Of a DNA stretch of 36,298 nucleotides, positions 25,982 to 32,931 are shown piece after piece. Where the stretch lies: assembly GCA_039183635.1 (NCBI GenBank), contig JBCDBL010000025.1, forward strand, positions 1 through 36,298. Direction: 5' to 3'. The position numbers were made by a program, and so were the translations under genes. The DNA is from JBCDBL01 sp039183635 (GTDB lineage Bacteria > Pseudomonadota > Alphaproteobacteria > Caulobacterales > Parvularculaceae). Each line of letters starts with the position of its first letter. The first letter of the stretch is position 1. The notes beneath the pieces are model-generated. The model did no database searches. It was not told the origin of the DNA and saw only the letters and a list, made by a program, of their open reading frames with translations.

Positions 25982-27214
25982 TTAAAGCGCTAATGCAACC
26001 GGGTCTAAGGGCGATAGGGCGCACCGATAAAGCTCGCTCTCGACACGCGGCGATTTGAAGCCGTTCGGCGCATCGGCGTTTAAGACATCGACATTCTCGT
26101 TGGAGATGCAGATGCGTTTTTCCGCCGGCAATTGACCGTCTACGAATTTCGCTTCGTCATAGTACCCGTCGAACAGCACGTCGGGCAAACGCCCAGTGGG
26201 ACCGAACAGCATGATTTTAAGAGCTGTCAGATCAAGACCGTCAGGGGAGGCGCCGCCGCCGGAATAAATATTGTCGTAAACCCAAATGCTTTCCGGATAA
26301 GGGTCGAAATCCGCCTGCGCTGCGCCCTCGGAATAGCCTGTGGTGTGCAAGCTTGAGATGATAATGTTCGCCGTATCGTTGTCAGACAGGCGGTTGTTGA
26401 AAATCTCTACTTGATCATTGGAGTTTATGACGATGCCGGAGCCGGCCGGAACGCTCGCCACGGGCGTGCCTTCATGTCCGAAATTCTCCGTGTTGTTCTT
26501 AAAGACATCATTGTCATAGACGCGCGTGCCGTATCCCGGCTGCGGAAGATTCGGCATGTTGAAGACCAATATGCCGCCCGTATTGTTGGTCGCGACGTTG
26601 CCGTAGACGTCGGCGCCGATGCTGTTTTCGATTTCTATGCCTGCGACGTTGAATTCAACTTTGTTGTTGCGCACAACGATGTTGCGCGACTGACCCACAT
26701 AAATCCCGGCGTCCGATGCGCCGATGGCAACGCTGTCTTCTATCAATACATTAGTGGTTTGTACTGGATAAAGTCCGTAAGCGCCGTTATCGGTGGAGTA
26801 CCCGCCTGTCCATTCTACGCGCACGCCGCGAATGACGATATTCTCTCCGCCATTGACTTTCAGACCGTCGCCGGATGTGTCTTCTATGGCGAGGTTCTCA
26901 AGCGTAAAATTGTTTGCGGTCACCAACAGCCCTTCGGCGCCGGCGACCTGGTCCTGAAAATTCAAGACGGTTTTTTCATTGCCAGCGCCCCTGATCGTCA
27001 CTCCGTCGACAGTAAGGCTTAAAGACCTGTCGAAACGGAAGACGCCCTCGGGAATTTCTATGACGTCGCCAGGTTTGGCGTCGATCAGTCGTTCCAAAAG
27101 GACGGCCTGGTAGGAGGTGTCCGCTTCCCCGATATCCCGCACGTCCTGGCCGCTTTGTCCGCAGGCTGTGAGCGCGAAGGCGGCGGAGCTCACGATAAGT
27201 GCTTGTTTAAACAT
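25982..27214 (-). CDS. Parallel beta-helix repeat lipoprotein (partner of the dihaem cytochrome)
   Basis: This 410-residue protein has a lipoprotein signal (SSAAFALTACGQSG, Cys18). Repeated turns with Asn-rich ladders follow (TLENLAIEDTSGDGLKVNGG, NIVIRGVRVEW, NVLIEDSVAIGASDAGIYVG, NIVVRNNKVEFNVAGIEIEN), the pectate-lyase-like right-handed beta-helix. Such folds usually bind or cleave polysaccharides, but in this family no activity has been shown. The family is defined by its link to the cytochrome encoded next. The product is probably anchored at the outer membrane or periplasmic face. It is the first gene of a two-gene operon and diverges from the aldehyde dehydrogenase gene. Confidence 0.87.
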   Translation of the reverse strand: MFKQALIVSSAAFALTACGQSGQDVRDIGEADTSYQAVLLERLIDAKPGDVIEIPEGVFRFDRSLSLTVDGVTIRGAGNEKTVLNFQDQVAGAEGLLVTANNFTLENLAIEDTSGDGLKVNGGENIVIRGVRVEWTGGYSTDNGAYGLYPVQTTNVLIEDSVAIGASDAGIYVGQSRNIVVRNNKVEFNVAGIEIENSIGADVYGNVATNNTGGILVFNMPNLPQPGYGTRVYDNDVFKNNTENFGHEGTPVASVPAGSGIVINSNDQVEIFNNRLSDNDTANIIISSLHTTGYSEGAAQADFDPYPESIWVYDNIYSGGGASPDGLDLTALKIMLFGPTGRLPDVLFDGYYDEAKFVDGQLPAEKRICISNENVDVLNADAPNGFKSPRVESELYRCALSPLDPVALAL

Positions 27215-27426
27215 GTGGACAGTCTCCTCGTCGCCATCTCCTGGCGTTATTTGTTTCCTGACAGGGTTTCACACCTTCGGCCGCGCATCAATATTAAAAA
27301 CGGAAACTGTTTCTGTTTTTGTGGTTTTGTTTTAATATACGCTGTATTTTAAAGCGTACGTGCGCTAAGCTTCTAAAAAGCAATGCAAAAACAAAGGCTT
27401 AAAATATCAGGGAGAGATTTGATTCC
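27215..27426. promoter_or_regulatory. Divergent control region of the beta-helix and aldehyde dehydrogenase genes
   Basis: GAAACTGTTTC, an odd-length palindrome, lies at 27303-27313 and runs into TTTCTGTTTT (27311-27320), a word also in the presumed tetR operator. A near-palindrome, AGCGTACGTGCGCT (12 of 14 matching), lies at 27353-27366. AAAAACAAAGGCTTA at about 27390-27405 resembles the 3' module of the dispersed repeat. GGGAGAGA at about 27411-27418 is the ribosome-binding site of the dehydrogenase. Confidence 0.45.
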
Positions 27427-28860
27427 ATGCACGATATGGCTTTTGACTCCAAGATGCAGAACGTTCTCGCGCACCAAAAGCAGTCGTTTTTAGACAATGG
27501 CGCGCCTGACGCGGCGCAACGCATCGATCGCATGAATCGCGCGATCGATTTGCTCGTCACCCACCAACAAAAACTGCAGGATGCCGTTTCCTCCGACTTC
27601 GGCCACCGGTCTCAGGAGGCGACGGCGTTCAGCGACATCGCTCCGGGGGTGATGGCGCTGAAGCACGCACGCTCGCATTTGAAAAAATGGATGCGGCCGG
27701 AAAAGCGGCGATCCGTGCCGCCTTTAGGGCTTCTCGGCGCTTCCGCCCGGGTGGAGTTCCAACCGAAAGGCGTTGTGGGGATTATCGCCCCCTGGAATTT
27801 TCCCGTTGGAATGGTGTTTACGCCGCTTGCTGGCGTTTTCGCCGCCGGCAACAGCGCCATGATCAAGCCGTCAGAGTATACGGAGGAAACGTCCAAGCTG
27901 ATGGCGGAGTTGATCCACAAAGCTTTCGATGAGACGGAGGCTTATGTCTTTACGGGCGGCCCTGAAGTCGGGCGTGCATTTTCTTCATTGCCGTTTGACC
28001 ATCTGCTTTTCACCGGCGGAACGCAAGTCGGGCGCAGCATTATGAAATCTGCGGCTGAAAACCTTACGCCCGTCACTCTGGAGCTTGGCGGCAAGTCGCC
28101 CGTTTTCATAGGGCGCTCCGCCGATATGAAAAAGACCGCCGCCCGGATTATGGCCGGCAAAACATTAAACGCAGGGCAGATTTGTCTTGCACCGGATTAT
28201 ATCTTTGTTCCGCGTGATAAAATCGACATGTTTGTCGCCGAAGCGCGTGTGGCGGTCGCGGACATGTATCCATCCGGTCTTCTGAATAATGAGGACTACA
28301 CCTCCGTCGTGAATGAGCGCCACTTTTCCCGCCTGCATGAAACTTTAGATGACGCCCGGGACAAAGGCGCTGAAATTATCATTCTTAATCCGCGAGCAGA
28401 AAGCTTTGCCGATCAACCCCATCACAAAATGCCGCCGACGATTATTCTCGGCGCCACTGACGATATGAGGGTGATGCAGGAAGAGATTTTTGGTCCGCTT
28501 TTGCCGGTAAAGCCCTATGACGATATCGCCGATGCGATAAAATATGTGAACGATCGCGACAGGCCTTTAAGTCTGTATTATTTCGGGGAAGATTCCGGTG
28601 AAGAAAAAGCGCTTCTTGCGCGCACCACATCCGGCGGCGTTACCGTGAATGACGTTATTTTCCATAATGGGCAAGAGGACTTGCCATTTGGCGGCATTGG
28701 CCCCTCTGGCATGGGCGCCTATCACGGACGAGACGGGTTTTTAGAATTCAGCCATAAAAAAGCGGTGTTTCGTCAGGCCCGCGGCGATTTTTTGAAAATG
28801 TTGAGACCGCCCTACGGCTCCCAGTTCCGCTGGCACCTAAAGCAAAATTTACGGCGTTAG
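27427..28860 (+). CDS. Coniferyl-aldehyde-dehydrogenase-like NAD(P)+ aldehyde dehydrogenase
   Basis: This 477-residue member of the aldehyde dehydrogenase superfamily has catalytic Glu219 in LELGGKSPVF and nucleophile Cys253 in NAGQICLAPDY. It also has the PWNFPVGMVFTPL and FTGGTQVGRSIM cofactor-binding segments and QEEIFGPLLPVKPYD. The C-terminal part has many hydrophobic and basic residues, like the CALDH/fatty-aldehyde branch. It oxidizes an aldehyde to an acid in the cytoplasm. The substrate could be an aromatic or medium-to-long-chain aldehyde. It diverges from the beta-helix/cytochrome operon and probably acts in the same pathway. ATG 27427 is preferred over 27436 because of the upstream GGGAGAGA. 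Confidence 0.9.
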   Translation: MHDMAFDSKMQNVLAHQKQSFLDNGAPDAAQRIDRMNRAIDLLVTHQQKLQDAVSSDFGHRSQEATAFSDIAPGVMALKHARSHLKKWMRPEKRRSVPPLGLLGASARVEFQPKGVVGIIAPWNFPVGMVFTPLAGVFAAGNSAMIKPSEYTEETSKLMAELIHKAFDETEAYVFTGGPEVGRAFSSLPFDHLLFTGGTQVGRSIMKSAAENLTPVTLELGGKSPVFIGRSADMKKTAARIMAGKTLNAGQICLAPDYIFVPRDKIDMFVAEARVAVADMYPSGLLNNEDYTSVVNERHFSRLHETLDDARDKGAEIIILNPRAESFADQPHHKMPPTIILGATDDMRVMQEEIFGPLLPVKPYDDIADAIKYVNDRDRPLSLYYFGEDSGEEKALLARTTSGGVTVNDVIFHNGQEDLPFGGIGPSGMGAYHGRDGFLEFSHKKAVFRQARGDFLKMLRPPYGSQFRWHLKQNLRR

Positions 28861-28876
28861 CAGAACAATTTAATCG

Positions 28877-28894
28877 ACCATTCGATTGAATGGA
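28877..28894. terminator. Stem-loop after the aldehyde dehydrogenase gene
   Basis: CCATTC-GATT-GAATGG at 28878-28893 folds into a six-pair stem with a four-base loop, 17 bases after the dehydrogenase stop. It lacks a clear T-run, so it is at best a weak intrinsic terminator. The remainder of the 309-base gap up to 29169 is empty apart from repeat C. Confidence 0.35.
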
Positions 28895-29041
28895 GTGTTA
28901 TTGTCCGTTCGTCGATCGATGATGCGGGCGCCATAATTAACTAAGTTTTTTGGTTTATAGTATCCTGGCCCCACCCCTTTTTTCAGCTGCTATGTCGCCT
29001 CGACGCAGCTTTCAAGAGGAACGGAGCCGGCTGCGCCGCCT

Positions 29042-29145
29042 TAAGCGTTTTCAGATGACGTGGATACCGGGTTCGCTGTCCGGAAACACTTAAGAACAGA
29101 GGCGTTAAAGCGTCGTCTCATGCCATTTGAAATAACGACGCTTTG
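29042..29145 (+). repeat. Hairpin repeat family, type C
   Basis: The element reads AAGCGTTTTCAGATGACGTG, GATACCGGGTTCGCTGTCCG, GAAACACTTAAGAACAGAGG, and then AAAGCGTCGTCTC...ACGACGCTTT. The layout matches types A and B: a 5' hairpin half followed by a short AG-rich spacer and an inverted-repeat 3' half. The sequence of the 5' half is different. It lies in the gap downstream of the aldehyde dehydrogenase gene and ends about 25 bases from the convergent exported-protein gene. Confidence 0.6.
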
Positions 29146-29169
29146 GTTACTCCGTTCGACCGGCGGTAT

Positions 29170-29868
29170 TTAGTGAAGCCGGTATTTTTTACGGGCGAAC
29201 GGACTTGGGTGTACGGACGCCTGCACATCGATGCAGCCATCGTTCGGCGGGCAGCCGCCGTTGAACTGCGTCAATTGCTCTTTCAGGGCCGCCGGATCAT
29301 CAAGGGCGGGGCCGTGGGCGCGTACGACCAGATGGATCTCAGCGCCGCGTTTGATCGGCGATTCAAGGCCGGGGAAGGGGATTTGATCCTCGCCTTTCGG
29401 CAACTCGCCGTAATTGATTTCGCCGGCGAACATGGCCTGGCCATATTCATCGGAGACACGGCCGCCCGCCCAGAAAACGCCCGGTCGAACGCGCGGGTCG
29501 TTAAGGTCGTCAATGCCGCACTCGAACGGCATGATGCATTTCCTTGGGCGATTAAAGACCACATACCACATCGTATACGGTGCATTAGGTTTTAAGTCCG
29601 AGGCGACATACTCGAACCCTACGCCAGCGTCCGTACGCGTGATGGTGGATGCGCCACTGGTCGGCGCTTCGCCGCTTTGCTCCAGCGTGAAGATTTTGCT
29701 GACGCTGACGATCGCCGGCTTGGCGGGGCGGTAATGGTTCGCTTCGACGCCATCTTCCATGGCGCTGGCCTGTGCGACGCCGAAAGCCCAGGTGAGCGAT
29801 GCGAGGGTCAAAGTCGCTACGCCCCTTAACGTCGAGGGGGCGGTCCGCTGGCGGTTGGACGGTTTCAT
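29170..29868 (-). CDS. Exported protein of unknown function
   Basis: This 232-residue protein has a clear signal peptide (GVATLTLASLTWAFGVAQASA, cleavage near 36). The mature part is probably beta-rich. Recognisable blocks are YTMWYVVFNRPRKC, RPGVFWAGGRVSDEYGQAMF, GELPKGEDQIPFPGL, EIHLVVRAHGPALDDPAAL, and a Cys-containing QFNGGCPPNDGCIDVQ. I recall similar unnamed proteins in marine bacteria but know of no function. Two Cys pairs (CIMPFEC and CPPNDGC) could form disulfides. Its ribosome-binding site is GAAAGGAAA. A run of ten C on its strand lies about 28 bases upstream of the start. Confidence 0.78.
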   Translation of the reverse strand: MKPSNRQRTAPSTLRGVATLTLASLTWAFGVAQASAMEDGVEANHYRPAKPAIVSVSKIFTLEQSGEAPTSGASTITRTDAGVGFEYVASDLKPNAPYTMWYVVFNRPRKCIMPFECGIDDLNDPRVRPGVFWAGGRVSDEYGQAMFAGEINYGELPKGEDQIPFPGLESPIKRGAEIHLVVRAHGPALDDPAALKEQLTQFNGGCPPNDGCIDVQASVHPSPFARKKYRLH

Positions 29869-30340
29869 GTCTATTTTCCTTTCAAGGTCTGGTTTGGGGG
29901 GGGGGAGTCGTAACGACGCGCTCCGGCGAGGAACCGAAGCGCGTTGGCGCTTGAGCGTTTCCGCTCTATGCGCTCTCAGGTTTCGGAGGTCCGAAGCCCT
30001 GAAGGCGATCGCGCCGGCGGGCTGTGTGGTTGGCGCGCCCTTTGGTCGTGTCGGGCGATGTTTTCACGCTCCAATGCGGATAAATCCGTGGCGAGGACTG
30101 TAAGACGTGGTTGAACTTCGCCTCCCCATGCGCCAAATGCTGGGCGCGCCAATGGATTGAATCCGCACATGCGGAAATATCGTTGGAATTGAATTGAACT
30201 TTCATGGCTGGGGGAACGTCCTGCTTGGCGTGTGCGGGGCGGAAGATGCCGCGACGCCGTGGCGCCCAGCGTTGAAACAAGCGTTTGAAGTGCGGCGGAT
30301 ACCGTTTAATTTGCGTTTGAATGCATGGGTGACGTGCGAA
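29869..30340. other. Non-coding gap between an exported-protein gene and a fusion regulator gene
   Basis: This 472-base region holds the divergent promoters of its neighbours. The only striking element is a run of ten G at 29896-29905. Minus-strand open reading frames reaching across 29966-30979 overlap the plus-strand fusion gene and show no family resemblance, so they are not called. No repeat of the dispersed family was seen here. Confidence 0.5.
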
Positions 30341-31936
30341 ATGGCTGAAGGTTTGGAACTTCAACTGTCGGGAGAGCTCAAGGTTCTCAAAGACGGCGAA
30401 GCAGCGCCCCTGCCGCCGTCCAGGAAGAGCCGCGCTTTGCTCGCCTATCTTGCCTGGACAGGCGGGGAGCATCGGCGCGAGCGCCTGTGCGAGATATTTT
30501 GGCAAATCCCCGACGACCCCCGCGCTTCGTTGCGCTGGGCGCTGAGCCGGCTGCGGCGTGTCGTCAACGAGGAGGGGGTTGAGCGCATCCGCGCGACACG
30601 CGACGCGGTGGCGTTTCATGCGGAAGGCATGAGCATCGATCTTAACGTGCTGAAAAGTGCGGCTGAGACAGGGTTCGACCGCTTGTCGTTGAAGGCGCTC
30701 AACGGCCTTGCCGAACGGTTTCAAGGCGATGTGTTGGAGGGGCTGGATCTGCCCGCCCAGCCGAATTTCGAACTTTGGCGGCTCGCTGAGCAAGAACAAG
30801 CGCGCGCCTGGCGGCGTGATTTGCTTCGCGTGCTCGTGAAGCGGCCCGATGGCCGACCATCGGACGCAGTGAAATGGCTCTATCGGCTGGCCGATCTTGA
30901 TCCCTATAATGCTGATGTTCACCGGCGACTGATAAAGGCGTTGTCCGAGGCCGGACGGACCGACGAGGCTGAACGGCAAAAGCGGCGCAGCAAAGAGGCG
31001 CTTGCCGGCGTGAGCGAGGATGAAGGGCGGAAAGTTGGTTTAGACCTGCTCCGAGCATCATCCCAGGTTGTTCAATCTGGCGGCGATGCCGGCTTGCGGC
31101 ATGAGATTCGGTTCTGTAAATCCTCCAATGGCGTCCGTATTGCTTACGCCACCGCCGGAGCAGGTCGGACGATCGTCAAGACGGCGAATTGGCTGAACCA
31201 TTTGCAACATGATTTTGAAAGCCCGGTATGGGCGCATATATTCGCGGCGCTGACGAACACCACGCGTCTTGTGCGCTATGACGCGCGGGGCAATGGTCTT
31301 TCAGACTGGAACGTGTCTGATTTTTCCTTTGAGCGTCAGGTTGAAGATCTCGAAGCGGTCGTGGACGCCGCCGTCACGGAGCCATTTGTTTTGGTCGGCG
31401 TGTCGCAAGGCTGTGCGATCAGTATCGAGTATGCTGCACGACATCCTGAAAAAGTATCGAAGCTCGTTCTATATGGCGGTTACTTGCGCGGCTGGAAGAA
31501 AAGTCATGATGCTGAACGGCATAAGCACGTAAAAGCGATGATCACCCTTATCCGAACCGGCTGGGGTCAGGAAAACCCTGCTTTCCGGCAGATGTTCACA
31601 TCCCTGTTTATGCCCGAGGCGCCGCCTGAGTATCACGAAAAATTCAATGAGCTGCAGCGTATAACAACGTCCCCGGAGAACGCCGCTGCACTGATGGATG
31701 CGCTGGGGGACGTTGACGTCACCGACCGGCTTGCTGAAGTGCGCGCGCCGGCGCTTGTTCTTCACGCCACAGGCGACCAGCGATCTGAATTTGAACAAGG
31801 AAAAGAGATGGCTTTGGGGTTGCCGGACGCCCGGTTTGTGTCGCTTGAGACGAACAACCATCTTATCCCGGAAACAGACCCGGCGTGGCCCCGTTGTCGG
31901 GATGCGATCTTCGATTTTTTAATCGATGAAGTGTAA
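30341..31936 (+). CDS. SARP/BTAD-type DNA-binding region fused to an alpha/beta hydrolase
   Basis: Starting at the ATG at 30341 gives 531 residues beginning MAEGLELQLSGELKVLKDG. An in-frame TTG at 30194 would add 49 residues without domain character. Residues about 3-95 resemble the winged helix of SARP regulators (LPPSRKSRALLAYLAWTGGEHRRERLCEIFW, then LRWALSRLRRVV). Residues about 110-235 resemble the BTAD helical repeat (YRLADLDPYNADVHRRLIKALSEAGR). Residues about 255-530 form an alpha/beta hydrolase with nucleophile S355 in GVSQG, acid D479 in HATGDQRS and H507 in TNNHLIP. All three triad residues are present. It may be a ligand-sensing or ligand-cleaving transcription factor. Which gene it controls is unknown. 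Confidence 0.82.
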   Translation: MAEGLELQLSGELKVLKDGEAAPLPPSRKSRALLAYLAWTGGEHRRERLCEIFWQIPDDPRASLRWALSRLRRVVNEEGVERIRATRDAVAFHAEGMSIDLNVLKSAAETGFDRLSLKALNGLAERFQGDVLEGLDLPAQPNFELWRLAEQEQARAWRRDLLRVLVKRPDGRPSDAVKWLYRLADLDPYNADVHRRLIKALSEAGRTDEAERQKRRSKEALAGVSEDEGRKVGLDLLRASSQVVQSGGDAGLRHEIRFCKSSNGVRIAYATAGAGRTIVKTANWLNHLQHDFESPVWAHIFAALTNTTRLVRYDARGNGLSDWNVSDFSFERQVEDLEAVVDAAVTEPFVLVGVSQGCAISIEYAARHPEKVSKLVLYGGYLRGWKKSHDAERHKHVKAMITLIRTGWGQENPAFRQMFTSLFMPEAPPEYHEKFNELQRITTSPENAAALMDALGDVDVTDRLAEVRAPALVLHATGDQRSEFEQGKEMALGLPDARFVSLETNNHLIPETDPAWPRCRDAIFDFLIDEV

Positions 31937-31963
31937 GGCGATTTACTCATTACAACACGAAAT

Positions 31964-32243
31964 GAGAAAGGACGTCGAGAGATCAAGGCTCTGGAGATTG
32001 AGACGCTGAGATTAAGTGAAAGGTTCGTCAAAAAATCCGTTATCAGATGAATTTTGAGACAGCCGTTGAGGCGACCTTCGATGCACAGTATAGAACCGCC
32101 TTGGCGTTCCTCGCAAACCCCTTGGAATTTTTGGAACTCTTGACTGCATTGAAGACAAAAGAGCGGTCCTAAAGCTCACTTTTTGCGATCGTCTCGCCTA
32201 TTTTCGCAACCACGGTTTTAGAACCGCAAATATGGAAAATTAG
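31964..32243 (+). pseudogene. Decayed C-terminal end of a serine recombinase
   Basis: Three short pieces in three different frames follow the order of the C-terminus of alphaproteobacterial large serine recombinases. They are ALEIETLRLSERFVK (from about 31985), AQYRTALAFLANPLEF (within the frame starting 32047) and IEDKRAVLKLTFCDRLAYFR with NHGFRTANMEN (32148-32243). The catalytic N-terminal domain is absent. At least two frameshifts and a stop break it. It lies directly before the mobilization genes and is probably the relic of their former integration module. The remaining bases from 31937 show nothing else. Confidence 0.72.
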
Positions 32244-32255
32244 CCTTGCCATTAA

Positions 32256-32510
32256 ATGCCTCAGGAAATTTACACAAAACCCGATGTTGAGATGGCGAAG
32301 GTGAGAGGTGAAACCTCGAACCGGAACACATCCGCCTTCCATCAGAATAATATAAGGAAAAATCTGTCTCTGGCGGATGAAACAAAAATGGTGGGCCCGG
32401 ACGCCGTTCGCCACAAGTACCACCAGCTTTTTGACTTAATGGCAAACACCGATTTAGTCGACCCGTTGATTGTCGCACGCGATCTAAGGGGCGCTGACTG
32501 CCATGCTTGA
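32256..32510 (+). CDS. Small hypothetical ORF upstream of mobC
   Basis: This 84-residue reading frame begins MPQEIYTKPDVEMAKVRGE and is not recognised. Its TGA lies eight bases inside the mobC start, which would be typical coupling. The first 20 or so residues may derive from the decayed recombinase tail, since they follow it directly. The later part (KMVGPDAVRHKYHQLFDLMA) has ordinary protein composition. It may be a small accessory gene of the mobilizable element or a chance frame. Confidence 0.35.
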   Translation: MPQEIYTKPDVEMAKVRGETSNRNTSAFHQNNIRKNLSLADETKMVGPDAVRHKYHQLFDLMANTDLVDPLIVARDLRGADCHA

Positions 32511-32931
32511 GCCTGTAAGCGTCGATCTGACACCCGATTTCAACAAAACCCGCCCGGTTTCCAAAAAGCGCTTGCCGCCATTCTCATTGCGGCTGTCGCA
32601 GGAGGAACGCACCTATTTAGAAGCCAAGGCCGGGAAAGCGGCTTTGGGCGCTTATATCAAATCCAAGATTTTCACCGAAGACGACGCGCCCGGTCGGTCG
32701 CGGCGCAAAGGCATTTCTGTGGAGGATGAAAAAGCCTTTGCACGTGTGTTGGGGCTTCTTGGTCAGTCCAGATATTCCAATAACCTCAGCCAGCTTGCGC
32801 AGTCAGCCAATATCGGCGCGCTTGATGTGTCGCCTGAACTTGAGCAAGAGCTAATCGAGGCTTGCGCCCATGTGACGGAAATCAAGGCGCTTCTCATGAA
32901 GGCTTTGGGGCTGAAAGAGCCGCTTCAATGA
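32503..32931 (+). CDS. mobC: MobC-like relaxosome accessory protein
   Basis: This 142-residue basic protein has the MobC-type N-terminal ribbon-helix-helix-like part (LPPFSLRLSQEERTYLEAKAGKAALGAYIKSKIF). The conserved C-terminal part has ARVLGLLGQSRYSNNLSQLAQSANIGALD, characteristic of bacterial mobilization proteins. It would bind near oriT and help the relaxase open the strand. Its stop overlaps the relaxase start (ATGA), the usual mobC-mobA arrangement. AAGGGG stands about ten bases before the ATG. Confidence 0.85.
   Translation: MLEPVSVDLTPDFNKTRPVSKKRLPPFSLRLSQEERTYLEAKAGKAALGAYIKSKIFTEDDAPGRSRRKGISVEDEKAFARVLGLLGQSRYSNNLSQLAQSANIGALDVSPELEQELIEACAHVTEIKALLMKALGLKEPLQ

Noticed and set aside
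29966..30979. Long minus-strand open frame (337 codons) opposite the SARP-hydrolase fusion gene
   Set aside because: The predicted protein is rich in Arg, Pro, Gln and His with no family resemblance, while the plus strand encodes two recognisable domains with an intact catalytic triad.
32256..32510. Reading the small frame as the intact end of the recombinase
   Set aside because: Two stops (TAG at 32241-32243 and TAA shortly after) separate the recombinase-like sequence from this ATG, so it is at most derived from the tail.
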